Shown: positions 16,815 through 25,607 of the stretch, one piece after another
Numbering within the stretch: position 1 is the first letter of the stretch
How the letters are laid out: every line of letters begins with the position of its first letter
Assembly (NCBI GenBank): GCA_024233935.1
Contig: JACKOY010000004.1
Span: 248,001-312,000, forward strand
Source: Spirochaetales bacterium
GTDB lineage: Bacteria > Spirochaetota > Leptospiria > Leptospirales > Leptonemataceae
DNA length: 64,000 bases
Reading direction: 5' to 3'
Notes under the pieces: generated by a model
The model's database searches: none
Told to the model about the DNA's origin: nothing
Seen by the model: the letters and a program-made list of their open reading frames with translations, nothing else
Position numbers and translations under genes: made by a program

Positions 16815-17737
16815 TTCTCGACCACCAGGCGGCCTCCATACGAGACCAGCAAACCCAGAACCGGGTTTCGTACGCGGACCCGAACCCACCAACCATTCGG
16901 GGTTCCGCGCACCCGTGCGCGCACCGTAGGTGACAGGAAGGCCGGCAACCGCAAGCCGAGAAATCTGGCATGGGTTTGCACGAACTGATAGCCGTGTTGC
17001 GTAGCCTCCAGACGAAAAACACACTCGATGGGTCCGAAGCGCTCGGCCAGATAATCGCCTTCACGCCATTGTCGACTGCGCAATGTGCGCGTCCCGAACT
17101 CCCTCAGCCAGATTTCGCCGAATCGATCTGCAAAGACACGTATCCGAACAGGAGTTCTTCGCGCGTCCTCCGGAAGGCCCGAAAGGACCGCCACGAATCT
17201 CTGAATGTGCGTCCGGCCCCGGCGGACCCGCATCTCTCCGCTGGCAGAGGCCACGCGGGCCCGATGAAAATTCAGGAGTGCCGCCGGCCAGGATTCCTTC
17301 ACGGTCTCCGGCAGGGCCAGATATGCAGACGGATTATCTCCCGCGTGACGTGCTTGCTGCGCGTGGTACCAGAACAGGTAATAAACGAAAAAGGGAACCC
17401 AAACGATGTCGTTCGTGAGATTCACGTACATCGAGGCGAGCGGCAGAGCACCTGTATGCACGTTCCAGGCCCAGCCAATCGGTCCTAAAACCTTACCTGC
17501 CAGCCCGATGACCACAAGCTGCGGATAGGCCTGCAAATCCAACGATACGACAAAATACCCATAACCGTAGAGGGCTACGAACAGACCAATGCCGGCCATG
17601 AGAAACTCGTAGCGGGCCGGCTGCAGAGCCAGACTTCGAAACAAAAACTGCGGGTCGTAAATTGCGTACAATCCCCAGGCCACATTATAGACTGCGGCCA
17701 GCAGGAATACCAGACGCAGAAAAGCCCGGGTGCGCAT
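16811..17737 (-). CDS. Membrane protein with C-terminal DUF4166 domain
   Basis: The N-terminal 130 residues form about four membrane segments (RAFLRLVFLLAAVYNVAWGLY onward). A cytoplasmic beta-rich domain from about 150 follows the DUF4166 pattern: WLREFGTRTLRSRQW, GYQFVQTHARFLGLRLP and RVRNPVLGLLVSYGG. DUF4166 has no known biochemical role; it occurs alone or fused to saccharopine dehydrogenase-like and membrane domains. The gene starts 15 nt downstream of the small 95-residue gene and overlaps the next membrane gene by 4 nt. Confidence 0.82.
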   Translation of the reverse strand: MRTRAFLRLVFLLAAVYNVAWGLYAIYDPQFLFRSLALQPARYEFLMAGIGLFVALYGYGYFVVSLDLQAYPQLVVIGLAGKVLGPIGWAWNVHTGALPLASMYVNLTNDIVWVPFFVYYLFWYHAQQARHAGDNPSAYLALPETVKESWPAALLNFHRARVASASGEMRVRRGRTHIQRFVAVLSGLPEDARRTPVRIRVFADRFGEIWLREFGTRTLRSRQWREGDYLAERFGPIECVFRLEATQHGYQFVQTHARFLGLRLPAFLSPTVRARVRGTPNGWWVRVRVRNPVLGLLVSYGGRLVVEK

Positions 17738-17752
17738 TCAAAACTCCGACAA

Positions 17753-18040
17753 TCAGGATGGTCTCAGGTCCGAGTAGTACTCCGAAATCGAATCCAGCAG
17801 GAACTCGCAGACGATCTCGTCTTTCGCGCTCAGCTCTCGACCGCTCAGCAGACGCAACTCCAGATTCTTCAAATGGTGGTTGATGATCTTGTCCTTGATT
17901 TTCGAGTTCCGGTTGTTCCGGGCCAGGGCAATGTACATTTTCAGCGCGCCATCGCTATCATCCACGATACGCGTGTTGTTGTGAACTTCAAGAAACCGAA
18001 GCAGCCGACGCTTGAGTTGTGCCGCTCCGGAAGTTTTCAC
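17753..18040 (-). CDS. Small charged hypothetical protein
   Basis: A 95-residue soluble, helical protein with many Lys/Arg and Leu residues (LKRRLLRFLEVHNNTR, IKDKIINHHLKNLELRLL). I recognise no family. The ATG overlaps the stop of the DUF445 gene (ATGA), which supports expression and suggests function with that membrane protein. Confidence 0.7.
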   Translation of the reverse strand: MKTSGAAQLKRRLLRFLEVHNNTRIVDDSDGALKMYIALARNNRNSKIKDKIINHHLKNLELRLLSGRELSAKDEIVCEFLLDSISEYYSDLRPS

Positions 18041-19230
18041 CCTGGCCTTCGCTCCCGGGCACGGGCCTGCATTCGCATGATGAATACATCAAGCCCCCAG
18101 ATCGTTCCGCCGATCAAGCAGCTGATCACAAGGGATTCGGCGGGCCGCCAGATGAAGAATCCACCAACCAGACCCAGAAGGCAACCCAGGTACTGTATGT
18201 ACTGCAACTGATCGGAGGTGGAGCGCCAGAGCAATCGTTCCAGGCGAACTTCGTCGAAGCGCTGCAGATTATCCACGATTACGTTTTGAACGTTAACCTG
18301 CTCCACGAGAAACACAACCGCATTCAGGGCAAACTCTTCAATTGAATCACTCTGTTCTTCGAGTTGTTCGGGAAGACCATGCAGATAGTCTCGTAACTGA
18401 TCCTCGTAGCGGTCTACGCGAAAGGATAGATTTTGGAGAATTTCCTGCAAGCGTTCCGAAATTTCTTTGTCTCCGGTCAGCATTTTGTAAACCCGGAGAA
18501 TGCCGCCTTCGAGCACACCAACATTCTCAAAGTCGATTCCGCGTACGAAATCTTTGATGCGGGATTGGAATTCTGGAGAGCGCAGGAAGGTGTTGATGTA
18601 GTGTCGTCCCAGCTCCGAGAGATCTTCCTGAAACTCCTGATTGCGAACGACGTTTCGCAATGATCCGATCAGTTTCTCGCGATGTTTTGCAATCAGGCCG
18701 CTTTTGCGAATCTGTTCGAGAATCAGTTCAGAGTTGATGATCTCGCGTGAGATCTGCTCTCCGAGGCGCGTCACGATTTTGTCCTTACGCGAAGGGATGA
18801 GTCCCTGGCCCAGGAGCGGCCGTTTCTGCCGCGGGTAAAAGAGCATCTTGATCGCGAGCCAGTTTGTGCCGAAGCCAATCAGCGCGGTCACCGTCATCAT
18901 CCGGATGAGACCGTCCAGGGGGATGGGAGCGGAATCCCAGGGCACATGAATGGAACCACTCAAATCCCAGAACATGGACACAAAAAACCCGATGCCGCAC
19001 AACACGGGCAGGATCTTCAGCAAGATCAAAAGGATGGAGCGACCGCCCTGTTCGCTGGGCGGCGTGGGTTCGGCCGGTTCCGGTTCGGGAGCCAGCTTGT
19101 GGGCCCACTTGTCCAGAAAGTCCAGCAGCCGATCGGCGTTGATCTCTCGTCGACCGCCAGGTGGATAGGCCGGAGGCGGTTCGATCGGTGCCGGGCTGCC
19201 GGTGTACTTGCCCTCTTCTGTTTCGCTCAA
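18037..19230 (-). CDS. DUF445 family membrane protein
   Basis: A 397-residue protein. A Pro-rich cytoplasmic N-terminus (about 1-65) is followed by two membrane segments around 66-85 and 106-125. The DUF445 signature comes next: GFGTNWLAIKMLFYP, then GLIPSRKDKIVTRLGEQIS. A long helical region follows, and two C-terminal hydrophobic helices begin near LGCLLGLVGGFFIW. DUF445 proteins are widespread and of unknown role. The gene begins 26 nt after hslU on the same strand. Confidence 0.9.
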   Translation of the reverse strand: MSETEEGKYTGSPAPIEPPPAYPPGGRREINADRLLDFLDKWAHKLAPEPEPAEPTPPSEQGGRSILLILLKILPVLCGIGFFVSMFWDLSGSIHVPWDSAPIPLDGLIRMMTVTALIGFGTNWLAIKMLFYPRQKRPLLGQGLIPSRKDKIVTRLGEQISREIINSELILEQIRKSGLIAKHREKLIGSLRNVVRNQEFQEDLSELGRHYINTFLRSPEFQSRIKDFVRGIDFENVGVLEGGILRVYKMLTGDKEISERLQEILQNLSFRVDRYEDQLRDYLHGLPEQLEEQSDSIEEFALNAVVFLVEQVNVQNVIVDNLQRFDEVRLERLLWRSTSDQLQYIQYLGCLLGLVGGFFIWRPAESLVISCLIGGTIWGLDVFIMRMQARARERRPG

Positions 19231-19256
19231 GCTGGGACTACCTCAACAACCACACT

Positions 19257-20732
19257 TTAGAGGATATAGCGGCTCAGATCGCTGTTTTCGACAATGCTTT
19301 TCAGGCGTTCTTTCACGAATGCGCGATCGATTTGCACGGTGCGCTCTTCCTCTGGAAGGTCCGGCGCTTCAAAGGAAAGGTCTTCCAGGAGGCGTTCCAT
19401 GATCGTATTGAGACGACGGGCGCCGATATTTTCGGTTTCCTCGTTCACGCGAAAGGCGAAGTGCGCCAGTTCGTCAATGGCGGTCTCGTCGAAGTCCAAC
19501 TGCAGCCCTTCAGTCTCCATCAAGGCCATTGCCTGGCGGCAGAGAGAGTTCTTTGGTCCGGTCAGTATGGTACGAAAATCCGCCTCGGTCAGCTTTTCGA
19601 GCTCGACCCGGATGGGGAAGCGGCCCTGCAGTTCGGGGATCAGGTCCGAGGGCTTGCTGGTATGAAAAGCTCCGGCGGCAATAAATAGTATGTGGTCGGT
19701 CTTAACCGGTCCGCTGCGCGTATTCACGGTCGCGCCTTCGACTATTGGCAGCATGTCGCGTTGCACGCCTTCCCGCGAAACATCCGGTCCGCCAGCGCCG
19801 GAACCGGACCCTCCGCCGCGTCCGGTTACTTTGTCCAATTCGTCGATAAAGATAATGCCCATTTGTTCGGCGCGGCGCACCGCTTCGGTTTGCACCTTGT
19901 CCTGGTCCACCAGACGATCCAGTTCCTCATTGATGAGAATCTTGCGGGCTTCGGCCACCGTGACCCGTCGTCGTTTTTGTTTGCGCGGCAGAAGATCACC
20001 GAGCATGTTCTGAACCTGCATGTCCAGGTCTTCCAGATTGGGACCGCTGGTCATGACCTGCACCATCGGCGCGTTGTTCTGCGTTTCAATATCGACTTCG
20101 CGTTCTTCGAGTTCTCCGTTATCAAGCTTCTGAGTCATGAGTTCTCGGGCGCGATCCTTACGTTCGGTTTCGGCCGGATCGTTCTGCAGGCCCCGTTGCA
20201 CCGCAAGTCCGGTGGGCGAAAGGCCGGGCACGGAGCTTGCGGGGGTTTCTTTGGGACGTGTGCTGGAAGGCAAAAGCAGGTCCAGCAGGCGTGCCCGCGC
20301 GTTCTTTTCGGCTTGTTCGGTAACGCGCCCCCGGTATTCGTTCCGCACCATGTTGACGGCTGTGCTCACCAGGTCACGCACCATCGACTCCACGTCACGA
20401 CCGACGTAGCCAACTTCGGTGTATTTTGTGGCTTCCACTTTTACGAAAGGCGCCCCGGTGAGCCTGGAGAGCCGACGCGCGATTTCGGTTTTGCCGCAAC
20501 CGGTGGGCCCGATCATAATAATGTTTTTCGGGTAGATCTCTTCGCGCATTTCCGCGCTGACCAGGCGACGTCGCACTCGATTCCGAATCGCAATCGCAAC
20601 GGCCTTTTTGGCGTCCTTTTGCCCGACGATGTACTTGTCCAGTTCGGCCACGATCTGGCGGGGGGTAAGCTCATCCATATCTATGCGCGGTTCAATTTCG
20701 GCGCTTTCCGGGCTTTGCAGGGGTGTGTTCAT
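19257..20732 (-). CDS. hslU: HslU, ATPase subunit of the HslVU protease
   Basis: Hexameric AAA+ unfoldase that feeds HslV. TPRQIVAELDKYIVGQ opens the domain. Walker A is GPTGCGKTE, the pore motif is GYVG, the intermediate I-domain covers about 110-230, and Walker B is IIFIDELDKV. A Gly/Ser-rich insert (RGGGSGSGAGG) follows Walker B. The C-terminus ends SDLSRYIL; this tail inserts into HslV. At 491 residues it has normal length. It starts 9 nt after hslV. Confidence 0.97.
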   Translation of the reverse strand: MNTPLQSPESAEIEPRIDMDELTPRQIVAELDKYIVGQKDAKKAVAIAIRNRVRRRLVSAEMREEIYPKNIIMIGPTGCGKTEIARRLSRLTGAPFVKVEATKYTEVGYVGRDVESMVRDLVSTAVNMVRNEYRGRVTEQAEKNARARLLDLLLPSSTRPKETPASSVPGLSPTGLAVQRGLQNDPAETERKDRARELMTQKLDNGELEEREVDIETQNNAPMVQVMTSGPNLEDLDMQVQNMLGDLLPRKQKRRRVTVAEARKILINEELDRLVDQDKVQTEAVRRAEQMGIIFIDELDKVTGRGGGSGSGAGGPDVSREGVQRDMLPIVEGATVNTRSGPVKTDHILFIAAGAFHTSKPSDLIPELQGRFPIRVELEKLTEADFRTILTGPKNSLCRQAMALMETEGLQLDFDETAIDELAHFAFRVNEETENIGARRLNTIMERLLEDLSFEAPDLPEEERTVQIDRAFVKERLKSIVENSDLSRYIL

Positions 20733-20741
20733 GATGATGAC

Positions 20742-21281
20742 TCAGGATACTTCTTCGAGCACGATATTGCTGTTCGTAAAAACGCAAATTTGGGCGGCAA
20801 TCTCAAGGCCGGCCTTTGCAACACCGACGGCGTCCAGTTCGGTGTGCGCGGCCAGGGCCCGGGCCGCCGCCAGGGCATAGCTCCCGCCGGAACCCACCGC
20901 CAGAATCCCATCGTCGGGCGCAATGACGTCGCCCGTACCCGAAACCAGATACATCTCTTTCGGATCGGCAACGATCAATAACGCTTCGAGTCGACGGAGC
21001 ATTCGGTCCGTGCGCCACTCCCGCGCCAGTTCAACCGCGGCCCGGCCCAGGTTTGCCTGGTATTGTTCCACTTTCTTCTCAAAAAGCTCGTAGAGTGTAA
21101 ATGCGTCCGCCGCAGACCCCGCGAAGCCCGCTATAATGGGGCGGTTGGCGATGCGGCGGACCTTTCGGGCGCTGGCTTTCATCACCGTGTTTCCCATGCT
21201 CACCTGGCCGTCTCCGGCAATGGCGGTTTTTTCACCGCGGCGCACGGCGAGGATAGTGGTTGCGTGAAAACCTGAATGCAT
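20742..21281 (-). CDS. hslV: HslV, peptidase subunit of the HslVU protease
   Basis: Threonine peptidase of the proteasome type. After a short propeptide (MHSGFHA) the mature N-terminus is TTILAVRRG with the catalytic Thr. GDGQVSMGNTVMK, KVRRI and AGFAGSAADAFTLYELFE are family signatures. I chose the ATG at 21281 because AGGA lies 6 nt upstream and it gives a propeptide of normal length; the frame remains open to 21347. It forms an operon with hslU. Confidence 0.96.
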   Translation of the reverse strand: MHSGFHATTILAVRRGEKTAIAGDGQVSMGNTVMKASARKVRRIANRPIIAGFAGSAADAFTLYELFEKKVEQYQANLGRAAVELAREWRTDRMLRRLEALLIVADPKEMYLVSGTGDVIAPDDGILAVGSGGSYALAAARALAAHTELDAVGVAKAGLEIAAQICVFTNSNIVLEEVS

Positions 21282-21378
21282 GCAGAATCCTGCTTCCGGG
21301 CCATGAAACGGCGCGGCGGGCTCAAGATACAGTGTTTTTCCGGGCAACGAAAAGCGGCTTCTGATCGTCCATTGTACC

Positions 21379-21780
21379 GTGCAATCCGGGACCCCAAAAC
21401 GCGTGTTGATTGTGGAAGATCACCCACACATCGCGCGCATCCTGAACGATGTGCTGAACCGGGCCGGCTATATTACGAATGTGGCCATGAACGGGGCGGT
21501 GGGCGTTACCCGGGCCCGTAACATGCCCCCCGATCTAATCTTGATGGATGTTTCCATGCCGGTGCTGAACGGTTTCGACGCCGCGGCAGAGATCCGACAG
21601 CAGGAAAAATTGCGGGATGTGCCGATCGTATTTTTGACATCGAGCACGGACCGGGTCGATCGCGAACGCGGCAGTCAACTCGGGGCGCGTGCGTACCTGA
21701 CCAAACCTTTCTCGCCCCGGGCCCTGGTTGAGGTCGTTCAGAAGATCTTTACGGGCGACCCAGCCCAATCGGCTCCTTGA
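21379..21780 (+). CDS. Single-domain response regulator
   Basis: A 133-residue CheY-like receiver with nothing after the domain. Acidic pocket residues E13/D14, phospho-acceptor D57 (DLILMDVSMPVLNG), switch Ser/Thr in VFLTSS, and Lys109 (YLTKPFSP) are all present. The start is a GTG 97 nt from the divergent hslV start. No histidine kinase is adjacent; partners must be elsewhere. It lies on the opposite strand between xerC/D and hslV. Confidence 0.92.
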   Translation: MQSGTPKRVLIVEDHPHIARILNDVLNRAGYITNVAMNGAVGVTRARNMPPDLILMDVSMPVLNGFDAAAEIRQQEKLRDVPIVFLTSSTDRVDRERGSQLGARAYLTKPFSPRALVEVVQKIFTGDPAQSAP

Positions 21781-21833
21781 GAACCGCTCCTGTGCGCGAA
21801 GCCTCTCGGTACTGTCGGCCGGCGCCTGACGAT

Positions 21834-22883
21834 TCAGGAACGCGCATGGGGATGGCACTTTCGGTGCACCTCCCGCAGGCGATCTTTGGTGACGGCGGTA
21901 TAGATCTGGGTGGTCGAAAGGCTGCTGTGGCCGAGCATTTCCTGGACCGCGCGAATGTCGGCGCCGGCGTTCAAAAGGTCAGTGGCGAAGCTGTGCCGCA
22001 GGCGATGGGGGCTGAGACGGCGCCGCAGCCCGCGCACCCGTCGCAGTTCCGCCAGTATGTGGCGGGCGCCTCGATCGGAAAGCGCATGCCCCTGTCGGTT
22101 CAAGAACAGGCGTGGGCTCCGGGGTTTAAGTGCCGGCCGCAGTTTGAGATAGTGCCCGAGGGTTGCCCGCGCGTCCTTTCCCAAAAAAACGATGCGATCT
22201 TTACCTCGTTTACCGGTGACCTTGAGCTGGTCGGGCATACGCGGCTCGACCAGTTGGACGTTCAGGCTCAGAAGTTCGCTGATTCGCATACCGGATGAAT
22301 ACAGCATTTCGCAGATCGCCTGATCACGCGCCCTCCTTGCGGCGTTTGCTTTTGATTGTGCATCCTTTGTTCCAATTTCGTTTGCTTCGGCGCCCGGCTC
22401 AAAAAGCCGCGTTTGATCTTCCGGGTAGAGCAATCCCGGCAGGGGTCGATAGAAACGCGGCGAAGCCAGTTCGCGCGCGGGACTTGCCTCCATGAGACCC
22501 CGGCGCTCGAGAAAGCCATAAAAGGAACGCAGGGCGGCCAGTATGCGTGCCTGGGAGCGGGCGCTGAGAGTACGGGTGCGTGAGTGACCGGTGCTGCTTT
22601 CGGGGTCCAGGCGGCCCATATCAAAGCGCGCGCCGGTGCGAAAACCGAAGTAGGCCCGCAGGTCGCCCGGCTGCGCTTTCAGCACCGCCAGATTTTGGCG
22701 GTCGGCATAGATCAGGAATTCAGAGAGGTCCCGTGTGTAGGCCCGCAGGCTGTGCGACGCGAGTCCCCGCTCGTAGGCCATGTGGTCATAGAAAAGTTCG
22801 ATCAGCTTCCGCGACTCCGGTGGAAGTTTGCGGGCCGGCGCGGCAAGCCTGCGTGAAAGCTGATCGAAAAACTCTGCGGCCAT
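21834..22883 (-). CDS. Tyrosine recombinase XerC/XerD
   Basis: Site-specific recombinase of the Xer type, which resolves chromosome dimers at dif. The N-terminal SAM-like core-binding domain spans about 20-130, with an unusual insert (about 85-105, rich in Arg/Ser). The catalytic domain shows Arg in SSGMRISELL, Lys in KVTGKRGKDR, HRLRHSFAT, LGHSSLSTTQIYT with the His and the nucleophile Tyr. At 349 residues it is about 50 longer than E. coli XerC/D, because of this insert and a second one around AGAEANEIGTKDAQSKAN. Position just upstream of hslVU recalls the xerC-hslV-hslU order of Firmicutes and leptospires, favouring XerC. Confidence 0.92.
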   Translation of the reverse strand: MAAEFFDQLSRRLAAPARKLPPESRKLIELFYDHMAYERGLASHSLRAYTRDLSEFLIYADRQNLAVLKAQPGDLRAYFGFRTGARFDMGRLDPESSTGHSRTRTLSARSQARILAALRSFYGFLERRGLMEASPARELASPRFYRPLPGLLYPEDQTRLFEPGAEANEIGTKDAQSKANAARRARDQAICEMLYSSGMRISELLSLNVQLVEPRMPDQLKVTGKRGKDRIVFLGKDARATLGHYLKLRPALKPRSPRLFLNRQGHALSDRGARHILAELRRVRGLRRRLSPHRLRHSFATDLLNAGADIRAVQEMLGHSSLSTTQIYTAVTKDRLREVHRKCHPHARS

Positions 22884-23047
22884 GCTGCGATTATCGGTCG
22901 CAACTCTTCAAAGCCCAATCCGGGTGCCGCGCACGTTCGGGGCGGCCCTTGGCGGCAGCGCTATCATTCGGAAGCTGGGGGCCCAGTGCGGTCTGGAGCG
23001 GGATCGATATTGATTCGCCCCGGGCCAGAGTCGGGCGAAAGTTTTCC

Positions 23048-24112
23048 TCAGTTCGTACGCAGGTGGGAACGACCGCCGACGATTTCGAGCGGGGGCAGTT
23101 CCACCGGCGGGAGGTTTTCCTGAATCGAAAGGCCCGGTTGTAAGCGTCGATGGCCGACCAGCATTTCAACGACCTGAAAAGGGCCCGGCACACGCATCCA
23201 TTCCTGCAACGCCGCCAGAGGCTGGAGGTTGTAGTGCAGCGGATCCGAGGGAAATTTTTCGCCCTCCGGAAAGCCCAGAAAACCACGCGCCCCCACGCTG
23301 CAGGTCCGGATGGCCAGACTGCGTTCATCAACCGGTAGCAGTCGGATGTTCTGTTTGAGCGCATCGGGGTAGCGCATGTACTCTTCCGCATTCGAGAAGT
23401 ACACCAATCGAATCGGCAGAAACATGGCCCGGGCCGCCCGCGAGATGTTCAGGATCGAAGTCTGGCCTTTGAGATCACCGGGAATTGCCTGGATGCGGTC
23501 GTTTAGAATCATCCAGCGCAGATACTCGTAGTCGGCCGGGTCGTTGGAGAAGGTACGGAGACCGAAATTGCGCGCCATTCGATCCAGGTCGTTTAAGCGT
23601 TCCGGAACATCGCTCGAACCACGGTGTGCGACCTGCCAGGCTTCTCTGTACCGGTTGAAGTCTTCGGACGCGCCAAACGTCGCTTCCAGCAACTGCCAGC
23701 TTCGCGTTCGATTGCCGCGATCCCACAAAGCCCGGAAATCCTGGTAGGTTGGCGAAACCGAAATAAAGAAGAGATGGATTCGGTTTACGTAGACCGCAAC
23801 GGGGTCGAAGTCGATGAGCCAGGCGTAGTCGCTGCGGGCCCAGGCGATGAAAGTCAGATTTTGATCGGTCCCGACCCCCATATAGGCGCCGCCCAGGTTC
23901 TCAACGTAGGGCCGGAATAGATCGATGCGCATTTCGTTGCTGGCCGGGTAGTGGTCATTGCGCAATCCGCGGACCTCTGGAGTGGGATCGACCTCCTGCA
24001 CGCGAAAATGGGCGTGGCGCTGATCGTCGAGTTCGTTCGGATAGCCGGCAAGCGGGACCAATAAAAGGAGCGCAAACAGGGCGCGGGTCGGTTTTCTTGC
24101 GCCGATCGGCAT
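23048..24112 (-). CDS. Secreted protein, SAM-methyltransferase-like fold suspected
   Basis: About 354 residues from the ATG at 24112, which gives a clear signal peptide (RALFALLLLVPLAGYP). The frame is open up to 24196, but the longer form would bury the signal. The segment GGAYMGVGTDQNLTFIAWARS followed by WLIDFDPVAVYVN resembles the glycine loop and acidic end of a Rossmann-type methyltransferase. I recall similar secreted Leptospira proteins (LIC_10091 type) with such a fold, though I cannot verify the match here. A substrate is unknown, and secretion makes a SAM-dependent role puzzling. It is divergent from the DUF368 gene, 82 nt apart. Confidence 0.7.
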   Translation of the reverse strand: MPIGARKPTRALFALLLLVPLAGYPNELDDQRHAHFRVQEVDPTPEVRGLRNDHYPASNEMRIDLFRPYVENLGGAYMGVGTDQNLTFIAWARSDYAWLIDFDPVAVYVNRIHLFFISVSPTYQDFRALWDRGNRTRSWQLLEATFGASEDFNRYREAWQVAHRGSSDVPERLNDLDRMARNFGLRTFSNDPADYEYLRWMILNDRIQAIPGDLKGQTSILNISRAARAMFLPIRLVYFSNAEEYMRYPDALKQNIRLLPVDERSLAIRTCSVGARGFLGFPEGEKFPSDPLHYNLQPLAALQEWMRVPGPFQVVEMLVGHRRLQPGLSIQENLPPVELPPLEIVGGRSHLRTN

Positions 24113-24194
24113 GGTCCTCTCTGTCGCATGCTTGTCCCTTCGGCCAGGCATTTTTGGGTTTACCGTTGTCGTTGGAGCGTCACTCTGGCGGCCC

Positions 24195-25490
24195 ATGCAA
24201 GGCTATCGTTCCCCCAAGGCAAAACTGATCCTGGCTTCGAAGGGCCTGGCAATGGGCACCGCCGACATCATTCCCGGGGTTTCCGGCGGGACGATCGCGC
24301 TCATCAGCGGCATTTACGACCACCTGATTCTGGCCATTAGCTCTGTGCGGGCCACCCACGTCTTAAACGTGCTTGAGCTGATTGCTTTTTTCTGGCATGG
24401 GGAGCGGCGCCGGCTGGCGCTGAAGAGTTTGGGCACAATTGAGTGGCACTTCCTGCTTCCGCTTTTGTTCGGCATTGGCCTGGCCGCCGGCATCATGGTG
24501 CAGGTCATCCCGTTTGTACTCGAGCACTACGCCTTTTACGCCTTCTCGTTCTTCTTTGGTCTCATTATCTTTTCGATTACCGTGCCGTATCGCATGATGA
24601 AGCGCGGCCTGCCGGAGATTACTTTGCTTCTGGTGTTTGCTCTGGTCGTTTTCTGGTCGGTGGGTCTTTCCCGGGTTTCTGACGCGCAGCTCTTCGTTCG
24701 CCAGATCGATCCACCTGGCGCTGCCGGCATGATCACGCTTCCGGCCGATCAGAAAGGCGCCTGGGAATTGCGACTGCCGGTGGCCGGACTCCTCGAACCC
24801 GGCGGCGACGCATCGGTTTTTGAATCCCAGGTAGCGGATCGCGCGGGAGATAGTCTGGGACACTTTCAGATCGAGATCACTTCCAGCGACGAGCAGATCA
24901 GGGTGACGGCCACTGCCGGCCCGGATCTTTTTGGACTCCAACCCTTCGTGCGCCGCAGTGAAGTCGTAAACGAAAACGGAATTGAAACGCTGGTGGTGCA
25001 TGGCGTGCTCTCAGAAGAAGGCGACCACAATCTGCTGTTCGTGTTTTTCAGCGGGGCGCTTGCGATCTGTGCCATGATCCTGCCCGGCATTTCCGGCGCT
25101 TATATTCTCGTTCTGCTGGGGCAGTACCGATTCGTCGCCGAGTCCGCGCGCGATTTCTTAAAAACACTGGAGCCCGGACACGGGTTGGTCTTGCTTGCGT
25201 TTCTGGGCGGTGTGGTCGTTGGCATCTTTTCTTTCGTACGATTGCTGAAAGTCTTACTCGCGCGCTATCACAGTCTGACGATGGCGGCCCTGACCGGGCT
25301 CATGATCGGCAGTCTGCGTTACATCTGGGCTCCCAATCATCGCGGCGGCGATATGTCGCTTTTGGACTGGTCGATCTTTGCGGGAATTGCTCTGGTCGGT
25401 GGTCTGGCCGTATTTGTTCTGGAACGGGCAGCCCTTCAGATCGGTGATCCGGATGCCCCGATTCCGTCCGGGGAATCGTCAGCGGAATAG
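24195..25490 (+). CDS. DUF368 (PopT-like) polyprenyl-phosphate transporter
   Basis: A multi-pass membrane protein of about 431 residues from the ATG at 24195. The two family repeats are GTADIIPGVSGGTIALISGIYDHL at the start and ICAMILPGISGAYILVLLGQY near the middle. DUF368 proteins (PopT) have been reported as carriers that return undecaprenyl phosphate to the inner leaflet for cell-wall synthesis. Between the halves, at about residues 170-280, there is a roughly 110-residue non-membrane insert (from SRVSDAQLFVRQIDPPG to LSEEGDHN) with a beta-rich look, probably outside the cell. This is not in the usual DUF368 proteins I know. Confidence 0.88.
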   Translation: MQGYRSPKAKLILASKGLAMGTADIIPGVSGGTIALISGIYDHLILAISSVRATHVLNVLELIAFFWHGERRRLALKSLGTIEWHFLLPLLFGIGLAAGIMVQVIPFVLEHYAFYAFSFFFGLIIFSITVPYRMMKRGLPEITLLLVFALVVFWSVGLSRVSDAQLFVRQIDPPGAAGMITLPADQKGAWELRLPVAGLLEPGGDASVFESQVADRAGDSLGHFQIEITSSDEQIRVTATAGPDLFGLQPFVRRSEVVNENGIETLVVHGVLSEEGDHNLLFVFFSGALAICAMILPGISGAYILVLLGQYRFVAESARDFLKTLEPGHGLVLLAFLGGVVVGIFSFVRLLKVLLARYHSLTMAALTGLMIGSLRYIWAPNHRGGDMSLLDWSIFAGIALVGGLAVFVLERAALQIGDPDAPIPSGESSAE

Positions 25491-25607
25491 TTTTCAAAAA
25501 GACCGTTGGCGTGACGCTTCGTCTAATTCCAGCCGCCGGGATCGGCGTGCGCAAATATTTTTCCCGCGCACCGGGCTTTGCCCGTCTCTTTGACCGATTT
25601 TGTAAAG

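Noticed and set aside
21834..22883. Tyrosine recombinase as evidence of an integrated element
   Set aside because: Gene neighbourhood with hslVU and the sequence pattern fit housekeeping XerC/D; no att repeats, tRNA junction or phage genes are present.
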